Assembly: GCF_003989745.1 (NCBI RefSeq)
Contig: NZ_RZGS01000002.1
Location: 114,249-178,248 of the forward strand
Length of the DNA: 64,000 nt
DNA from: Legionella septentrionalis
GTDB lineage: Bacteria; Pseudomonadota; Gammaproteobacteria; Legionellales; Legionellaceae
Direction of reading: 5' to 3'
In this document: positions 1 through 9,586 of the stretch, one piece after another
Numbering within the stretch: position 1 is the stretch's first letter
Layout of the letters: every line of letters begins with the position of its first letter
Notes under the pieces: model-generated
Database searches by the model: none
What the model saw: only the letters and a program-made list of their open reading frames with translations
Told to the model about the DNA's origin: nothing
Program-made: the position numbers and the translations under genes

Positions 1-86
1 GCAGGAAAAATTTCCTGTAAAGAGGGTGAGGCATTGATAGCGAATGCGAGCAATCCCAAAATGAATGCAATTAATTTATTCATCAT
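1..86 (-). CDS. Exported protein downstream of bcsB, N-terminal fragment only
   Basis: Only the first 28 codons are in the window; the gene runs off the left edge on the minus strand. It starts at a tandem ATG ATG just 6 bases beyond the bcsB stop, so it is translated from the same bcs transcript. The visible residues are a classical signal peptide: MMNK, a hydrophobic core rich in Leu, Ile, Ala and Phe, and a probable cleavage after Ala-Ser. In most cellulose operons the next gene after bcsB is the periplasmic endoglucanase BcsZ or the outer-membrane exporter BcsC, both of which carry signal peptides. The visible part cannot tell these apart. Confidence 0.6.
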   Translation of the reverse strand, partial: MMNKLIAFILGLLAFAINASPSLQEIFP

Positions 87-92
87 ACGTTG

Positions 93-2258
93 TCATTGTT
101 TTTTGCGCCGACGCAGATAGATGTAAAGTGGGACGAGAAAGACAAAGAGGTAAATAAATACTTGTGGATGATGTGTTACGTAAAATAAGCTATTTCTAGC
201 CCAATTCTTAATATGAAGCCAAACCTGGTTTTTTAAAGGGATATAGCGCGCATCATCACTATTTATGATTTGTACGGAATGGTCTGAATTGATCAGGGCG
301 ATGTTGCCATTGAGGTCATTGCGCAATTTATCATCAGTAAATGTGTTGACTGCTTGTGCTAGACCAGCCTCATCTGTACCGCTCATTAAAAATACGGCAT
401 GAGTTTCGCTCCAGGGTGAAGAAACGAGTTCAAGTAGCCCGGTCGCATTTTGTCCTTCAAGAGTAAGAGTTTTTTGTGAAAGCATTAAATTGCGTTCATT
501 ATTCTTAAGGCGAAATGGCATGTAATCAAAGGCAAATTGCACCCAAGGGTTTTTCGCTGCTGTCCCGTAAAGAATAATATTATGGGTGCGGATATATTCT
601 TCAGTAGCCGTGGCACTATCCAGAAAATTAAAAGAAATAAAGTTTGGCTGCATGAGCCTGCCAAACGTAAACATAAAATGGGTTAAATTACTTATGTCTT
701 GCTTCGAGAGTTGCGCGGGCACTACCAGCGTGATTTCCTTAGCAAACGGTACTGGCAGCTGATTTAGCGTGGCTTGCGGAAATTTCTCAAAAAACAGCGT
801 ATCAAACTGGGTTTCAGAATGGATGGTCGCCCAGACTTGATCATAATTGATCAATGTGCAACGTTCATCCTTAAGGTGTAGATTAATGATGTATTCCAGG
901 GTGTTAATACCAGGCTTCATGGCGTCAACATCAATATCGACGTTCCAGGCTGAATGTTCCTGCGTCAAAATAAAGGATGATTGTTTCAAGCCATTCACCA
1001 ACAAGGTAATCTGCGAGCTGTCTTTCTCGGTAAATCCGGGAGCGGTTATGTAGGTTTTTACTTTGGAGCCGGTGGGGGTGCGATTATTAGGTAGCGGTAT
1101 ATCGTAAGTGAGTTTATGTTTACCCAATCCTGAGACACTCTGATCGGGATAACCCAATTTTTTTAGCGAGGTTTGATACCAATTTGGTATCACTTTTTCT
1201 TCATCATTTTGTTTAACTTGATGGACTATCGCAGTTTGCCCGGTGGCCATTTGGCTAAACTCCGGCATAAAAAGTGCCTCGATTGCTTTATGTAATGCTG
1301 CAAAATTATTCCCGGTGATGGTTAACAAGCCGTATAGATTATTAAAAGGAGAAGGTGCAAGCATTAGAAAGCCGGAATTTTGCTGTTGATTGCCACGGAT
1401 GGCGGGTTTTGCCAGTATGGAAGACGTGAGCGTGTTCAAGCCTAAATGTTCGATAATCCCGATTAAAATCAAATTTTGATTCTTTTCTTCTGTTGTCAAT
1501 TCAGAAATGCTTTTCACATTGAGCATAATTTTGCGGTTATTACTTAATGACCCAAGGTGCAGCGAGAGGTTTAGCAAAGAAAAGATTTCTTGTTGATTAG
1601 TTTGCGGAGGTAATAGCAACATGAGTGGCACTGGTCCCAAAGTTGCAGGATTGACGAATAATCCAGGCAACTGATTTAAGGATGCTGAAAATGGTGTGGA
1701 AATGCTGGTAATGGTAATGCTGCTTTCGGGTGAAATATAAATCCAGAGATTGGGGTTACATAAATTGGCGCTTCCGGCAAGGTATGCCATGAATTCTAAT
1801 GCTTGCCAATCCTTGGAAAATTGGCTTGGCGGCAATTCAATATCCAAGCTTAGTTCTTGGGTAACATCCGCCGGTAATGAGATTCTGCGCAAAATAGTAT
1901 CGTTGAATTTAATATCCAGCCGTGTTTCTTCACTCAATAACGGTGAAAAATTAACTTTCAAGTGCAAGATTGCTTTTTGAGGATTTATCTTTTTTGCAAT
2001 GGGTAGATAAAAAGTATGAACAGGCGCATAGCCGTTTAAGGTAACTTTATTATCCCAACCCAATTCTGCAAATGTATAAGTATTGGTAGCAGTTTTCCAG
2101 TTGGGTGAAATTGGCAGCGAGTCACTTGCAGCGGCAGAAACCGTGTATGATTTTAATAAGATAAGGATAAAGAAGCATAAGAATTGCAGGCGTAAAAATC
2201 CTTGGTTATTCGCCGGATGCAGTGTCATTTTCCATAGCATGGGAAGCTCAATACCCAC
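93..2258 (-). CDS. bcsB: Cellulose synthase regulatory subunit BcsB
   Basis: This is the periplasmic, membrane-anchored partner of the cellulose synthase BcsA; it guides the growing glucan through the periplasm. The 721-residue protein has the family layout: an N-terminal signal sequence (hydrophobic FLCFFILILL stretch), a long beta-rich periplasmic region with repeated carbohydrate-binding-like and flavodoxin-like units, and one C-terminal transmembrane helix (about residues 693-715) followed by a basic RRRKK tail. The length is close to that of E. coli BcsB. The longest frame begins at a GTG; ATG codons at 2240 and 2228 are plausible alternatives, and the signal peptide is intact from either. 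The next gene begins 6 bases after the stop, so they form an operon. bcsA is not in the window. Confidence 0.85.
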   Translation of the reverse strand: MGIELPMLWKMTLHPANNQGFLRLQFLCFFILILLKSYTVSAAASDSLPISPNWKTATNTYTFAELGWDNKVTLNGYAPVHTFYLPIAKKINPQKAILHLKVNFSPLLSEETRLDIKFNDTILRRISLPADVTQELSLDIELPPSQFSKDWQALEFMAYLAGSANLCNPNLWIYISPESSITITSISTPFSASLNQLPGLFVNPATLGPVPLMLLLPPQTNQQEIFSLLNLSLHLGSLSNNRKIMLNVKSISELTTEEKNQNLILIGIIEHLGLNTLTSSILAKPAIRGNQQQNSGFLMLAPSPFNNLYGLLTITGNNFAALHKAIEALFMPEFSQMATGQTAIVHQVKQNDEEKVIPNWYQTSLKKLGYPDQSVSGLGKHKLTYDIPLPNNRTPTGSKVKTYITAPGFTEKDSSQITLLVNGLKQSSFILTQEHSAWNVDIDVDAMKPGINTLEYIINLHLKDERCTLINYDQVWATIHSETQFDTLFFEKFPQATLNQLPVPFAKEITLVVPAQLSKQDISNLTHFMFTFGRLMQPNFISFNFLDSATATEEYIRTHNIILYGTAAKNPWVQFAFDYMPFRLKNNERNLMLSQKTLTLEGQNATGLLELVSSPWSETHAVFLMSGTDEAGLAQAVNTFTDDKLRNDLNGNIALINSDHSVQIINSDDARYIPLKNQVWLHIKNWARNSLFYVTHHPQVFIYLFVFLVPLYIYLRRRKKQ

Positions 2259-2302
2259 TTATTAATTAATTTACTATATAAGTTATTAACTCTATATGTC
2301 TA

Positions 2303-3430
2303 CTAGCATTTGCCGGTTGCGGTAAAGAGGCGTATGTCACTTATCGGGTACTGCTTGGCTGTTCTGGCTTGGCTGCAATCCTGCAAAATTTGTTTGACAT
2401 TCACATGGTCATGGCAAAACAGGTCAATTATTAACTTCCCATCGAGATAATGTAAGACCCAGGAATCAATGCAGGGAAACTGGGCTTGCAAGGGTAATAA
2501 AAATTCTTGCTCAAGCGTGCCGCGGTTAGGTAAATGCATGGACGGACATACGGTTTCGTCATCTTCAGGGTCAACGTGTACAGTGACATCTTTAACTTGC
2601 GGCATTTGCTTTAATAAAGCATGATGCACATGTTGGGCAATGAAATGTCCCTCCGATACGGATATATGGGGTGCCACCAAAATGTGTACGTCAACATATA
2701 CATCGCGGCCCATGGAACGGCTGCGTAATTGGTGAATCTTCCATACGCCATCCACTTGTCTGATGACATGTTCGATTTTGGCCAGCTGGACAGGATCGAT
2801 CGCTGTGTCTACCAATTCTTTGATGCTGTTCCATCCATAACTTAAGCCCATTTTTACAATCATTAATCCGACGATAATGGCTGCGGCGGCATCCAAATAA
2901 AGATAACCGGCCATACTACCGAGCAAACCGATTAATACTACGATGGATGAAGCAGCATCGGAACGATGATGCCAGGCATTGGCAATGATAAGATCGGAAT
3001 GAATACGCTTGCCTATATGATGAGTGTAATGAAAAAGAATCTCATTGGCTGCTATGGAAAGCAGGGTAATGGGGAGCGTTAAAACCCCTGGCATATCATG
3101 GCTTTGTTTGATGATTTCATCCAGGGCGTCCCAGGCGATGCCTGCACCGGCTAACACTAAAAGAAGCGCCAACAGGAAAGTTGCTGCAGTCTCGATCCTT
3201 TGATGGCCATAAGGATGGGAGGAGTCTGCTTCCTGACTGCCGTATTTTGAAGCGAAGACCACCATAATATCAGTAAATAAATCAGAAAAAGAATGGATGC
3301 CATCGGCAAACAAAGCGTGGGAGTGATAGGCAATGCCGCCGATAATTTTAATCAAGCCGAGAAAGGCATTAACAAGAGCGCCGGTTAAAGTGACTTTTTT
3401 GGCTTGAGAATACCGCTCCTGTTTTTGCAT
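2303..3430 (-). CDS. Cation diffusion facilitator (Zn/Fe/Mn efflux) family protein
   Basis: This inner-membrane antiporter would export divalent metal in exchange for protons. The N-terminal half has about six membrane helices. The metal site in TM2 reads H-x-x-x-D (within GIHSFSDL), and the second pair in TM5 is also H-x-x-x-D (within WHHRSD). The H-x-x-x-D type in TM2 is the one associated with zinc-preferring members, in contrast to the all-Asp site of E. coli FieF. A conserved HPYGHQRIE loop follows TM2-3. The C-terminal cytoplasmic domain is longer than usual (about 170 residues), as if a second ferredoxin-like unit had been added. I use the ATG at 3430; the frame extends to a TTG at 3448 with no ribosome binding site. 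Substrate is inferred. Confidence 0.85.
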   Translation of the reverse strand: MQKQERYSQAKKVTLTGALVNAFLGLIKIIGGIAYHSHALFADGIHSFSDLFTDIMVVFASKYGSQEADSSHPYGHQRIETAATFLLALLLVLAGAGIAWDALDEIIKQSHDMPGVLTLPITLLSIAANEILFHYTHHIGKRIHSDLIIANAWHHRSDAASSIVVLIGLLGSMAGYLYLDAAAAIIVGLMIVKMGLSYGWNSIKELVDTAIDPVQLAKIEHVIRQVDGVWKIHQLRSRSMGRDVYVDVHILVAPHISVSEGHFIAQHVHHALLKQMPQVKDVTVHVDPEDDETVCPSMHLPNRGTLEQEFLLPLQAQFPCIDSWVLHYLDGKLIIDLFCHDHVNVKQILQDCSQARTAKQYPISDIRLFTATGKC

Positions 3431-3747
3431 GGTTTTATTTTGTATCAATCAAGGTAGAAGAATAGTGTAACAAGCAGCAGGGCGGGTCAAGTCATCTCTT
3501 GCTTTTAATAGGCTTTTTACAATTGTTACACAGAGTTATCCACAGTTTTTGTGAATAACTGACCTGAAAATAAAAAGGGTAGACATCTAAAAAATGCTTA
3601 TAGGCAAAAGAGTTAAGATAAAAATGAAAGGAATCAGGGTATTTTGGCAAAAATGGAATAAAAAAGTTATCCACAAGTTGAAAAATAAAGAGACACGCCA
3701 TATTAGCAGAGAAAAATTAAAAAAACACTCTTGCTTTTTTAATTTTT
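3431..3747. promoter_or_regulatory. AT-rich gap with three consensus DnaA boxes
   Basis: No convincing gene lies here. Three perfect matches to the DnaA box TTATNCACA are present: TTATCCACA at 3536-3544 (+), TTATTCACA at 3550-3558 (minus strand) and TTATCCACA at 3667-3675 (+). The flanks are strongly A+T rich, with poly-A and poly-T runs around 3715-3755. The first two boxes face each other with five bases between them. The region lies between two minus-strand genes, so it must also hold the promoter of the cation transporter. Short frames in both directions (3492-3701 minus, 3594-3827 plus) have low-complexity Lys/Phe composition and no ribosome binding sites; I do not call them genes. See the finding on a replication-linked role. 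Confidence 0.6.
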
Positions 3748-5844
3748 TTATCCCTGTAAGAAAATTTCAAAATTCCCCAGCCAACGCTTGGCTATGTGCC
3801 GCGCCAAGGCGGGTTGTGTGTGTATGAGTTCGTTTGCTATGGGTGATAGAAGCGGGAGCAGGGCATGATCCCGTTGCAAGTTGGCAATCTTGAATTGGTG
3901 GTAACCGGTTTGCCTTGTGCCTAGAACTTCTCCGGCACCGCGCAATTGCAAGTCTTTTTCCGCAATTAAGAATCCATCACAAGTCGAGCGCATTACTTCA
4001 AGGCGTTGTTTGGCAGTTAAGGATAAGGGGGCTTGATAGAGAAGCAGGCAATGCGACTGCGTGTGGCCGCGGCCTACCCGCCCCCGTAACTGATGCAGTT
4101 GCGATAGCCCCAAGCGCTCGGCGTTTTCAATGATCATTAAGCTGGCATTTGCTACATCCACACCCACTTCAATTACGGTGGTAGCAACCAATAAATCAAT
4201 TTCTCCTTGTTTAAAGGCAGCCATGGTCTGTTCTTTTTCCCGGCTTTTCATGCGCCCATGCACCAGCCCAATTTTTATTCCAGGTAATTGTTCTTGCAAA
4301 TTTTGCGCTGTCGCGATGGCTGCCATGCACTGCAATTTTTCCGAGTCTGTGATGAGGGTGCAAACCCAATATACTTGCCGGCCATTGGCAATGGCTTCCT
4401 GCAATCGTGCTATAACAAGCTGCCTTTTTTCCTGGTTGATGACGGCGGTAACAACCGGAGTGCGTCCTGGCGGCAATTCATCCAAAACGGAAATATCCAG
4501 ATGGGCAAACTGCGTCATCGCCAGTGTTCTTGGAATAGGGGTGGCAGTCATTAATAATTGATGCGGTGATAATTCGTTACTTTGCCCTTTTTGTTGCAAC
4601 AACAAGCGCTGCTCAACTCCAAAGCGATGTTGCTCGTCGATGATCACAAGCCCAAGACGGGAAAAATGTACTTCTTCCTGAAACAGCGCGTGGGTGCCAA
4701 TGATCAAATTGCATCGATGGTCTGCAAGGGCGGCCAGTGTTTTTTTGCGTTCACTATGTTTCATTTTACCGCTTAAACGATGCACTGAAATGTCTAAAGC
4801 GTTAAACCAACTCATTAAATTTTGCGCGTGTTGTTCGCTAAGAAGATCGGTGGGCGCCATAAGCGCCACTTGATAGCCATTTGCTATGGCTTGTAATGCA
4901 GCCAATGCGGCAACAATTGTTTTCCCGGCTCCTACATCACCTTGCACCAGACGCAGCATGGGTTTCGGCAGCGTTAAATCTTGTGCAATTTCATGACTTA
5001 CGCGCACTTGCGCATGGGTCAGGGAAAAAGGCAACATTTTTAAAAATTGCTCTTTAATGGAGTCTTGCATGGCTAATGCCGGCGCTGACCATGCCGAGCG
5101 CTGTTGTTTGGCGAATGTCATGCTAAGCCGCTGTGCGAGCAGCTCGTCAAATACCAGCCGTTGCAAAGAAGGGTGGGTCCCTTCTTCCAAATGCTTGATA
5201 GGAACTTCTGGCGGGGGATTGTGCAAGTTTTCCAAAGCGGCGAAGAGCGGTGGAAAATTATGCCGTTGTAATTGTTGAGGCTGCATCCATTCAAGCAAGT
5301 TGCACTCTTCTTTAGTAAGGCTTAGGGCTTTTTTTACCAACTGTCGCAAGCGCGTTTGCGTCAATCCCTGCGTGGTTGGGTAAATCGGGGTAAAGTTTTC
5401 TTCAACCAGGCATTCTGCTTCTTGTTGCAGCAACTGATATTCTGGATGAATCATTTCCAATTGATTTGCAAATTCTCGTACCTCGCCGAACGCACGGATC
5501 ATGTGACTTTCATTCAAGAGCTTTGCTTGTTGTTTGTTAAAATGAAAGAAGCGCAATTTCAAGATGCCGCTTTTGTCCTCGACATAGCAATAAAGCATCA
5601 TGCGTTTGCCGTATTTAATATCCGTTTTCACTACGCGCCCTGCAATGACGCACCATTCATTCGCACGCAAATCAGCAATGGGAGTAATCCGCGTGCGGTC
5701 TTGATAACGATACGGCAGATGAAACAATAAGTCCTGAATGGTCACAATGCCGCATTTGGCCAGTTTGCTAGCCAAGGTGGGGCCAACCCCGGGTAAGGAT
5801 TCGCAAGATTTGCTTAACACGGTATGATTTATATTAAAAAACAT
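3748..5844 (-). CDS. recG: ATP-dependent DNA helicase RecG
   Basis: RecG regresses stalled replication forks and branch-migrates Holliday junctions. The N-terminal wedge domain (OB fold, about residues 60-150) starts after a helix-hairpin-helix-like LPGVGPTLASKLAK stretch. The two helicase lobes carry Walker A GDVGAGKT (about 301-308), the DEQH box (about 400) followed by RFGVEQR, the MTATPIPRT motif III, and motifs V and VI ending in QLRGRVGRG. The C-terminal RecG domain has the family motif GAGEVLGTRQTG. At 698 residues it is the usual length. The stop lies in the poly-T border of the DnaA-box region. Its start is only 31 bases from the divergent permease gene, so the two promoters must overlap the coding ends. 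Confidence 0.97.
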   Translation of the reverse strand: MFFNINHTVLSKSCESLPGVGPTLASKLAKCGIVTIQDLLFHLPYRYQDRTRITPIADLRANEWCVIAGRVVKTDIKYGKRMMLYCYVEDKSGILKLRFFHFNKQQAKLLNESHMIRAFGEVREFANQLEMIHPEYQLLQQEAECLVEENFTPIYPTTQGLTQTRLRQLVKKALSLTKEECNLLEWMQPQQLQRHNFPPLFAALENLHNPPPEVPIKHLEEGTHPSLQRLVFDELLAQRLSMTFAKQQRSAWSAPALAMQDSIKEQFLKMLPFSLTHAQVRVSHEIAQDLTLPKPMLRLVQGDVGAGKTIVAALAALQAIANGYQVALMAPTDLLSEQHAQNLMSWFNALDISVHRLSGKMKHSERKKTLAALADHRCNLIIGTHALFQEEVHFSRLGLVIIDEQHRFGVEQRLLLQQKGQSNELSPHQLLMTATPIPRTLAMTQFAHLDISVLDELPPGRTPVVTAVINQEKRQLVIARLQEAIANGRQVYWVCTLITDSEKLQCMAAIATAQNLQEQLPGIKIGLVHGRMKSREKEQTMAAFKQGEIDLLVATTVIEVGVDVANASLMIIENAERLGLSQLHQLRGRVGRGHTQSHCLLLYQAPLSLTAKQRLEVMRSTCDGFLIAEKDLQLRGAGEVLGTRQTGYHQFKIANLQRDHALLPLLSPIANELIHTQPALARHIAKRWLGNFEIFLQG

Positions 5845-5875
5845 TAATAATAACAGGAAAAAAGCAACAGACGAA

Positions 5876-6943
5876 ATGAGTCAATATATGAATCGTACCA
5901 TTACATTTGCCGCAGGATTGCTCACGGTGTGGTTGATTGGTTATTTATTGATTGCAGGGCGGGGAATATTGATTCCGCTCATCATCGCTCTTTTTATATG
6001 GAATTTTTTAAATACCATTTACAATGCGATCGAGCGCACGCCCTTAGTTGGAGCGCGTTTGCCGAATTGGCTAAGCATGTTGCTTGCCTTTGTTATAGTG
6101 GCTGTATTGGGCAGTATCCTTGTCCATATTATTTCCAATAATGTCAATGAGGTAATCACAGCTTCACCACGGTATCAAGAGAATTTATCGGGTATTTTAA
6201 ATCGGCTTGATGCCCGTTATGGCATTAAAACCATGATGACCATGGATGGAATTTTCAAAGATTTGAACATGCAAGCGCTGGCGGTCAATATTTACGGCGT
6301 GTTCACCACCTTGACCAGTTCGGCAGTGTTAATTTCCTTGTATATTGTCTTTTTATTTGTAGAACAACATTATTTTCGTCAAAAAATGAATGCGCTGTTT
6401 CCGCAGCTTGGGCATAGGCAACTGGTGGACAGCATCCTTTCCCACATCGTGAAGGATACGCAAACTTATTTAGGATTGAAAACTCTTTTAAGTTTAATCA
6501 CGGCAACGGCCAGCTGGATTATCATGAAATTGGTTGATCTTGATTTTGCAGAATTTTGGGCATTGCTCATTTTCTTTTTAAATTACATCCCCAATATCGG
6601 CGCCATCCTCGCTACTGCTTTTCCTGCCTTGCTGGCGCTTATTCAATTTACAACCTGGCTGCCTTTTATCATCGTTACTTCTGGGATTATTTTAGTGCAA
6701 TTCATCATCGGCAATATTGTCGAGCCGCGTTTCTTAAGCAAATCATTAAACTTAAGTCCATTGGTGATTCTAATTGCCTTGGGTTTTTGGGGGAGCATTT
6801 GGGGCGTGCTGGGGATGTTTCTTTCCGTACCCATCACGGTCATGATGATGATCATATTTGCACATTTTGATGCTACGCGTCCCATAGCTATTTTGCTGTC
6901 GCAAGATGGTTATGTAAAACGCAGCTATGAAGCCATTGAATGA
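5876..6943 (+). CDS. AI-2E family transporter (PerM/TqsA type)
   Basis: This 355-residue inner-membrane protein has the layout of the UPF0118/AI-2E exporter family. There are paired N-terminal helices (about residues 8-30 and 60-85), a soluble coil (about 85-145), then four to five further helices. The family signature region near residue 240 (FLNYIPNIGAILA) is clear, as is the closing PxxLSKSLNLSPLVILIALGFWGSIWG stretch. Some members export autoinducer-2 and others act in Na+/H+ exchange or osmotic stress, so the substrate is not predictable. A second in-frame ATG at 5888 could also serve as start; no strong ribosome binding site decides between them. It is divergent from recG. Confidence 0.85.
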   Translation: MSQYMNRTITFAAGLLTVWLIGYLLIAGRGILIPLIIALFIWNFLNTIYNAIERTPLVGARLPNWLSMLLAFVIVAVLGSILVHIISNNVNEVITASPRYQENLSGILNRLDARYGIKTMMTMDGIFKDLNMQALAVNIYGVFTTLTSSAVLISLYIVFLFVEQHYFRQKMNALFPQLGHRQLVDSILSHIVKDTQTYLGLKTLLSLITATASWIIMKLVDLDFAEFWALLIFFLNYIPNIGAILATAFPALLALIQFTTWLPFIIVTSGIILVQFIIGNIVEPRFLSKSLNLSPLVILIALGFWGSIWGVLGMFLSVPITVMMMIIFAHFDATRPIAILLSQDGYVKRSYEAIE

Positions 6944-6996
6944 GTGGCAAGTATCAAGTTTAAGCGGGGCTTTTAAAGGATGTCGCACTCAATCCT

Positions 6997-7024
6997 TTGC
7001 AACTGATGCAAAAAAGCGCATAAT
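6997..7024 (+). promoter_or_regulatory. Probable sigma-70 promoter of argS
   Basis: A -35-like TTGCAA (6997-7002) and a -10-like CATAAT (7019-7024) are separated by 16 bases, with the argS start 26 bases further on. The match is reasonable but not perfect, and no other element is visible in this gap. Confidence 0.4.
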
Positions 7025-7050
7025 AATCTCTTTTTAGATGATTAAAAGTT

Positions 7051-8811
7051 ATGAAAGGAACGGTTGAGGAATTATTGCATCTAGCCGTAAGGACGCTGCA
7101 ACAAGCAGGGGTTGTTCCGCAAGAATTTGCGGTTGAAATTAAAGTGGAGCGGACTAAAGATGAAAAACATGGCGATTTTGCCACGAATCTAGCTTTAATA
7201 CTGGCCAAGCCGTGTGGCGAAAACCCGCGAAAACTGGCTGAGCGCCTAGTTGAATCCATTCCCGAGCATCCCTTGGTAGAGCGCATCGATATAGCAGGTC
7301 CAGGCTTTATCAATTTTTTCATGCGCGCTCTGGAGCGAGCGCAAACCATAGCGCAAGTGTTGATGCAAGGTGAAAAATTTGGCCAAAGCCAGTTAGGCCA
7401 AGGGCAGAAAATAATTTTAGAATACGTTTCAGCCAATCCCACAGGCCCACTGCACGTGGGGCATGGCCGCAGCGCCGCTTTTGGCGCCACCTTGGCCAAT
7501 TTGCTGATGGCTGCAGGATTTAATGTAAGCCGCGAATATTATGTAAATGATGCAGGGCGGCAAATGAATATTCTTGCCGTAAGCGTTTGGCTGCGTTATT
7601 TAGGTTTGGCAGGCGAGGACATCGTGTTTCCTGCCAATGGCTACCGTGGCGATTATGTGCATGCTATTGCCCAACACATACTGGAAAACCATGGCCGTGA
7701 TTATGTGCACAGTTGGTATGTGGTCAGCATGGATTTACCGCCTGATGAACCCCAGGGGGGCGATAAAGAACTTTACATCGACGCCCTCATCCGTTCTGCA
7801 CAAAAACACTTGGGTAGCGCAGGCTTCGCTCTTTTCCACCAGGAAGCTTTACATTCCGTTTTGGCTGATATTAAGGATGATTTGGCGGAATTCGGGGTAG
7901 AGTATGACCGCTGGTTTTCCGAACAATCTCTATTGGATGATGGCTCAATCGGCAAAGGCATCCAAGCTTTAAACGATGCAGGGCACACCTACGAGCAAAA
8001 CGGAGCATTATGGTTTCGTGCAACTGCTTTTGGCGATGAAAAAGACAGGGTGCTTATTCGCGCCAACGGGCAAACTACGTATTTTGCTTCCGATGTAGCC
8101 TACCATTGGAATAAATATGATCGAGGCTTTGATCGTGTGATTGATATTTTTGGTGCCGATCATCATGGCTATGTCACGCGGGTAAAGGCGGCTGTGAATG
8201 CTCTTGGGCATGATGACAACGCTCTGGACGTGTTATTAGTGCAATTTGCTATCCTGTATCGCGGCGAAAGCCGGGTACAAATGTCTACCCGCAGCGGTTC
8301 TTTTGTAACACTGCGCGAATTGCGTGAGGAAGTAGGCAATGATGCGGCGCGTTTCTTTTACGTCATGCGCAAGCCTGAGCAACACATGGATTTTGATTTG
8401 GATTTGGCTAAATCGCAATCCAATGATAACCCTGTTTATTATATCCAATATGCGCATGCACGCATCAGTAGTGTTTTAAGGCAGCTTCGCGAGCGCAACT
8501 TAAGCTGGGATGAAAACTTAGGGTTGGCTCATATTAACCTTTTAGCCGAACCACAAGAAGCCAATTTGATATCATTGTTAAGCCGTTACCCTGAAGTTGT
8601 TGAAATTGCAGCAAGAACTTGTGAACCGCACCAGATAGCTTATTATTTGCGTGAGTTGGCAAATGGATTACATAGCTATTACAATGCTGTACCGCTTTTG
8701 TGTGAGCCTGAAACACTTCGCTCTGCGCGGCTGTGTTTATTAACTGCTGTACGTCAAGTATTACGCAATGGTATGCAAATATTGGGTGTATCTGCTCCGG
8801 AGAGTATGTGA
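7051..8811 (+). CDS. argS: Arginyl-tRNA synthetase
   Basis: This class I synthetase charges tRNA-Arg in the cytoplasm. The 586-residue protein has the N-terminal ArgRS additional domain (residues 1-85), then [19 protein letters not shown] sequence (about 125-138), where HVGH is the HIGH nucleotide-binding motif. The KMSKS equivalent is MSTRSG from residue 411, the reduced form typical of ArgRS. The DALR anticodon-binding domain closes the protein (about 460-586). The start ATG at 7051 leads directly into the conserved N-terminal domain. It is followed 37 bases downstream by a SPOR-domain gene, an order also common in Pseudomonas and Legionella. Confidence 0.97.
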   Translation: MKGTVEELLHLAVRTLQQAGVVPQEFAVEIKVERTKDEKHGDFATNLALILAKPCGENPRKLAERLVESIPEHPLVERIDIAGPGFINFFMRALERAQTIAQVLMQGEKFGQSQLGQGQKIILEYVSANPTGPLHVGHGRSAAFGATLANLLMAAGFNVSREYYVNDAGRQMNILAVSVWLRYLGLAGEDIVFPANGYRGDYVHAIAQHILENHGRDYVHSWYVVSMDLPPDEPQGGDKELYIDALIRSAQKHLGSAGFALFHQEALHSVLADIKDDLAEFGVEYDRWFSEQSLLDDGSIGKGIQALNDAGHTYEQNGALWFRATAFGDEKDRVLIRANGQTTYFASDVAYHWNKYDRGFDRVIDIFGADHHGYVTRVKAAVNALGHDDNALDVLLVQFAILYRGESRVQMSTRSGSFVTLRELREEVGNDAARFFYVMRKPEQHMDFDLDLAKSQSNDNPVYYIQYAHARISSVLRQLRERNLSWDENLGLAHINLLAEPQEANLISLLSRYPEVVEIAARTCEPHQIAYYLRELANGLHSYYNAVPLLCEPETLRSARLCLLTAVRQVLRNGMQILGVSAPESM

Positions 8812-8848
8812 GATACCCTGATTCAATCAAGGGAATAGCAGGTAAGTA

Positions 8849-9577
8849 ATGGCTAGAGATTACGGTAAAAGAAGTAAACCAAGAAAAAGCAGCAACACGC
8901 CGAAGCAACTCATGCTGGTGTTGGTATCGTTTTGCTGCGGATATTTAAGTTCGCTGGTTTTTAGTATTGAGCAGCTAGGCACCTGGCTGCAGCAGCGCAT
9001 GACAGCACAACATTCCAAGCCACAGCCCACTTCAACCAAGCAGTTGGCACAATCGCAACTGCCTAAGCCCAAATTCGAGTTTTATACGCTGTTAGCCAAG
9101 GAGCAGACAGCAGTTCCGGCAGCTGCGACTGCTTCAATCCATAGCAATAATCCGGCAGCGGCCCACCCTGCAATTACGGTTAATACAGCTCCAGCTTCTT
9201 CTGCAACGAGCACCGCTAAAACACTAGCAAACGCTGCCCAAGTTGCAGTACAAAGCGCGCCAAAACCTGCGATACCGTTACCGTCAATCGCACAAAAAAA
9301 AGTTCCTCCTCCTGCGCAGGCTACTGCTGCGCATAAAGAAACTTATTTGGTGCAAATTGCATCGTTTAAAAACAAACAAGACGCTGAGCGGATGAAAGCT
9401 GTATTGACTTTAAAAGGTTATGACGTAAATGTGGTATTGGCTGCTACTCCACAGCAAGGCAATTGGTATCGAGTCATGATGGGGCCATTTACTTCGCGAA
9501 CTTTGGCAGAGCAAGCTCAGGTAGCGATCGCTCGTTCCGAGCGCGTGCATGGAATGATCCGAAAAATGGAGGCATAG
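8849..9577 (+). CDS. SPOR-domain cell-division protein (FtsN-like)
   Basis: This is a bitopic inner-membrane protein with a basic cytoplasmic tail (residues 1-20), one transmembrane helix (about 21-43), a long Ala/Pro/Thr/Gln-rich periplasmic linker (about 50-165) and a C-terminal SPOR domain (about 167-240). The SPOR domain opens with YLVQIASFKNKQDAERMKA and contains the WYRVMMGPF core. SPOR domains bind denuded peptidoglycan glycan strands at the septum. Topology and linker match FtsN, but short FtsN essential helices cannot be identified with certainty, so another SPOR protein is possible. The gene sits between argS and the metal ATPase on the same strand. Confidence 0.85.
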   Translation: MARDYGKRSKPRKSSNTPKQLMLVLVSFCCGYLSSLVFSIEQLGTWLQQRMTAQHSKPQPTSTKQLAQSQLPKPKFEFYTLLAKEQTAVPAAATASIHSNNPAAAHPAITVNTAPASSATSTAKTLANAAQVAVQSAPKPAIPLPSIAQKKVPPPAQATAAHKETYLVQIASFKNKQDAERMKAVLTLKGYDVNVVLAATPQQGNWYRVMMGPFTSRTLAEQAQVAIARSERVHGMIRKMEA

Positions 9578-9586
9578 TATTTTTTA

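Noticed and set aside
3492..3827. Two small opposite frames (3492-3701 minus and 3594-3827 plus) as genes
   Set aside because: Low-complexity Lys/Phe content, no ribosome binding site, and they cover the DnaA boxes and the end of recG.
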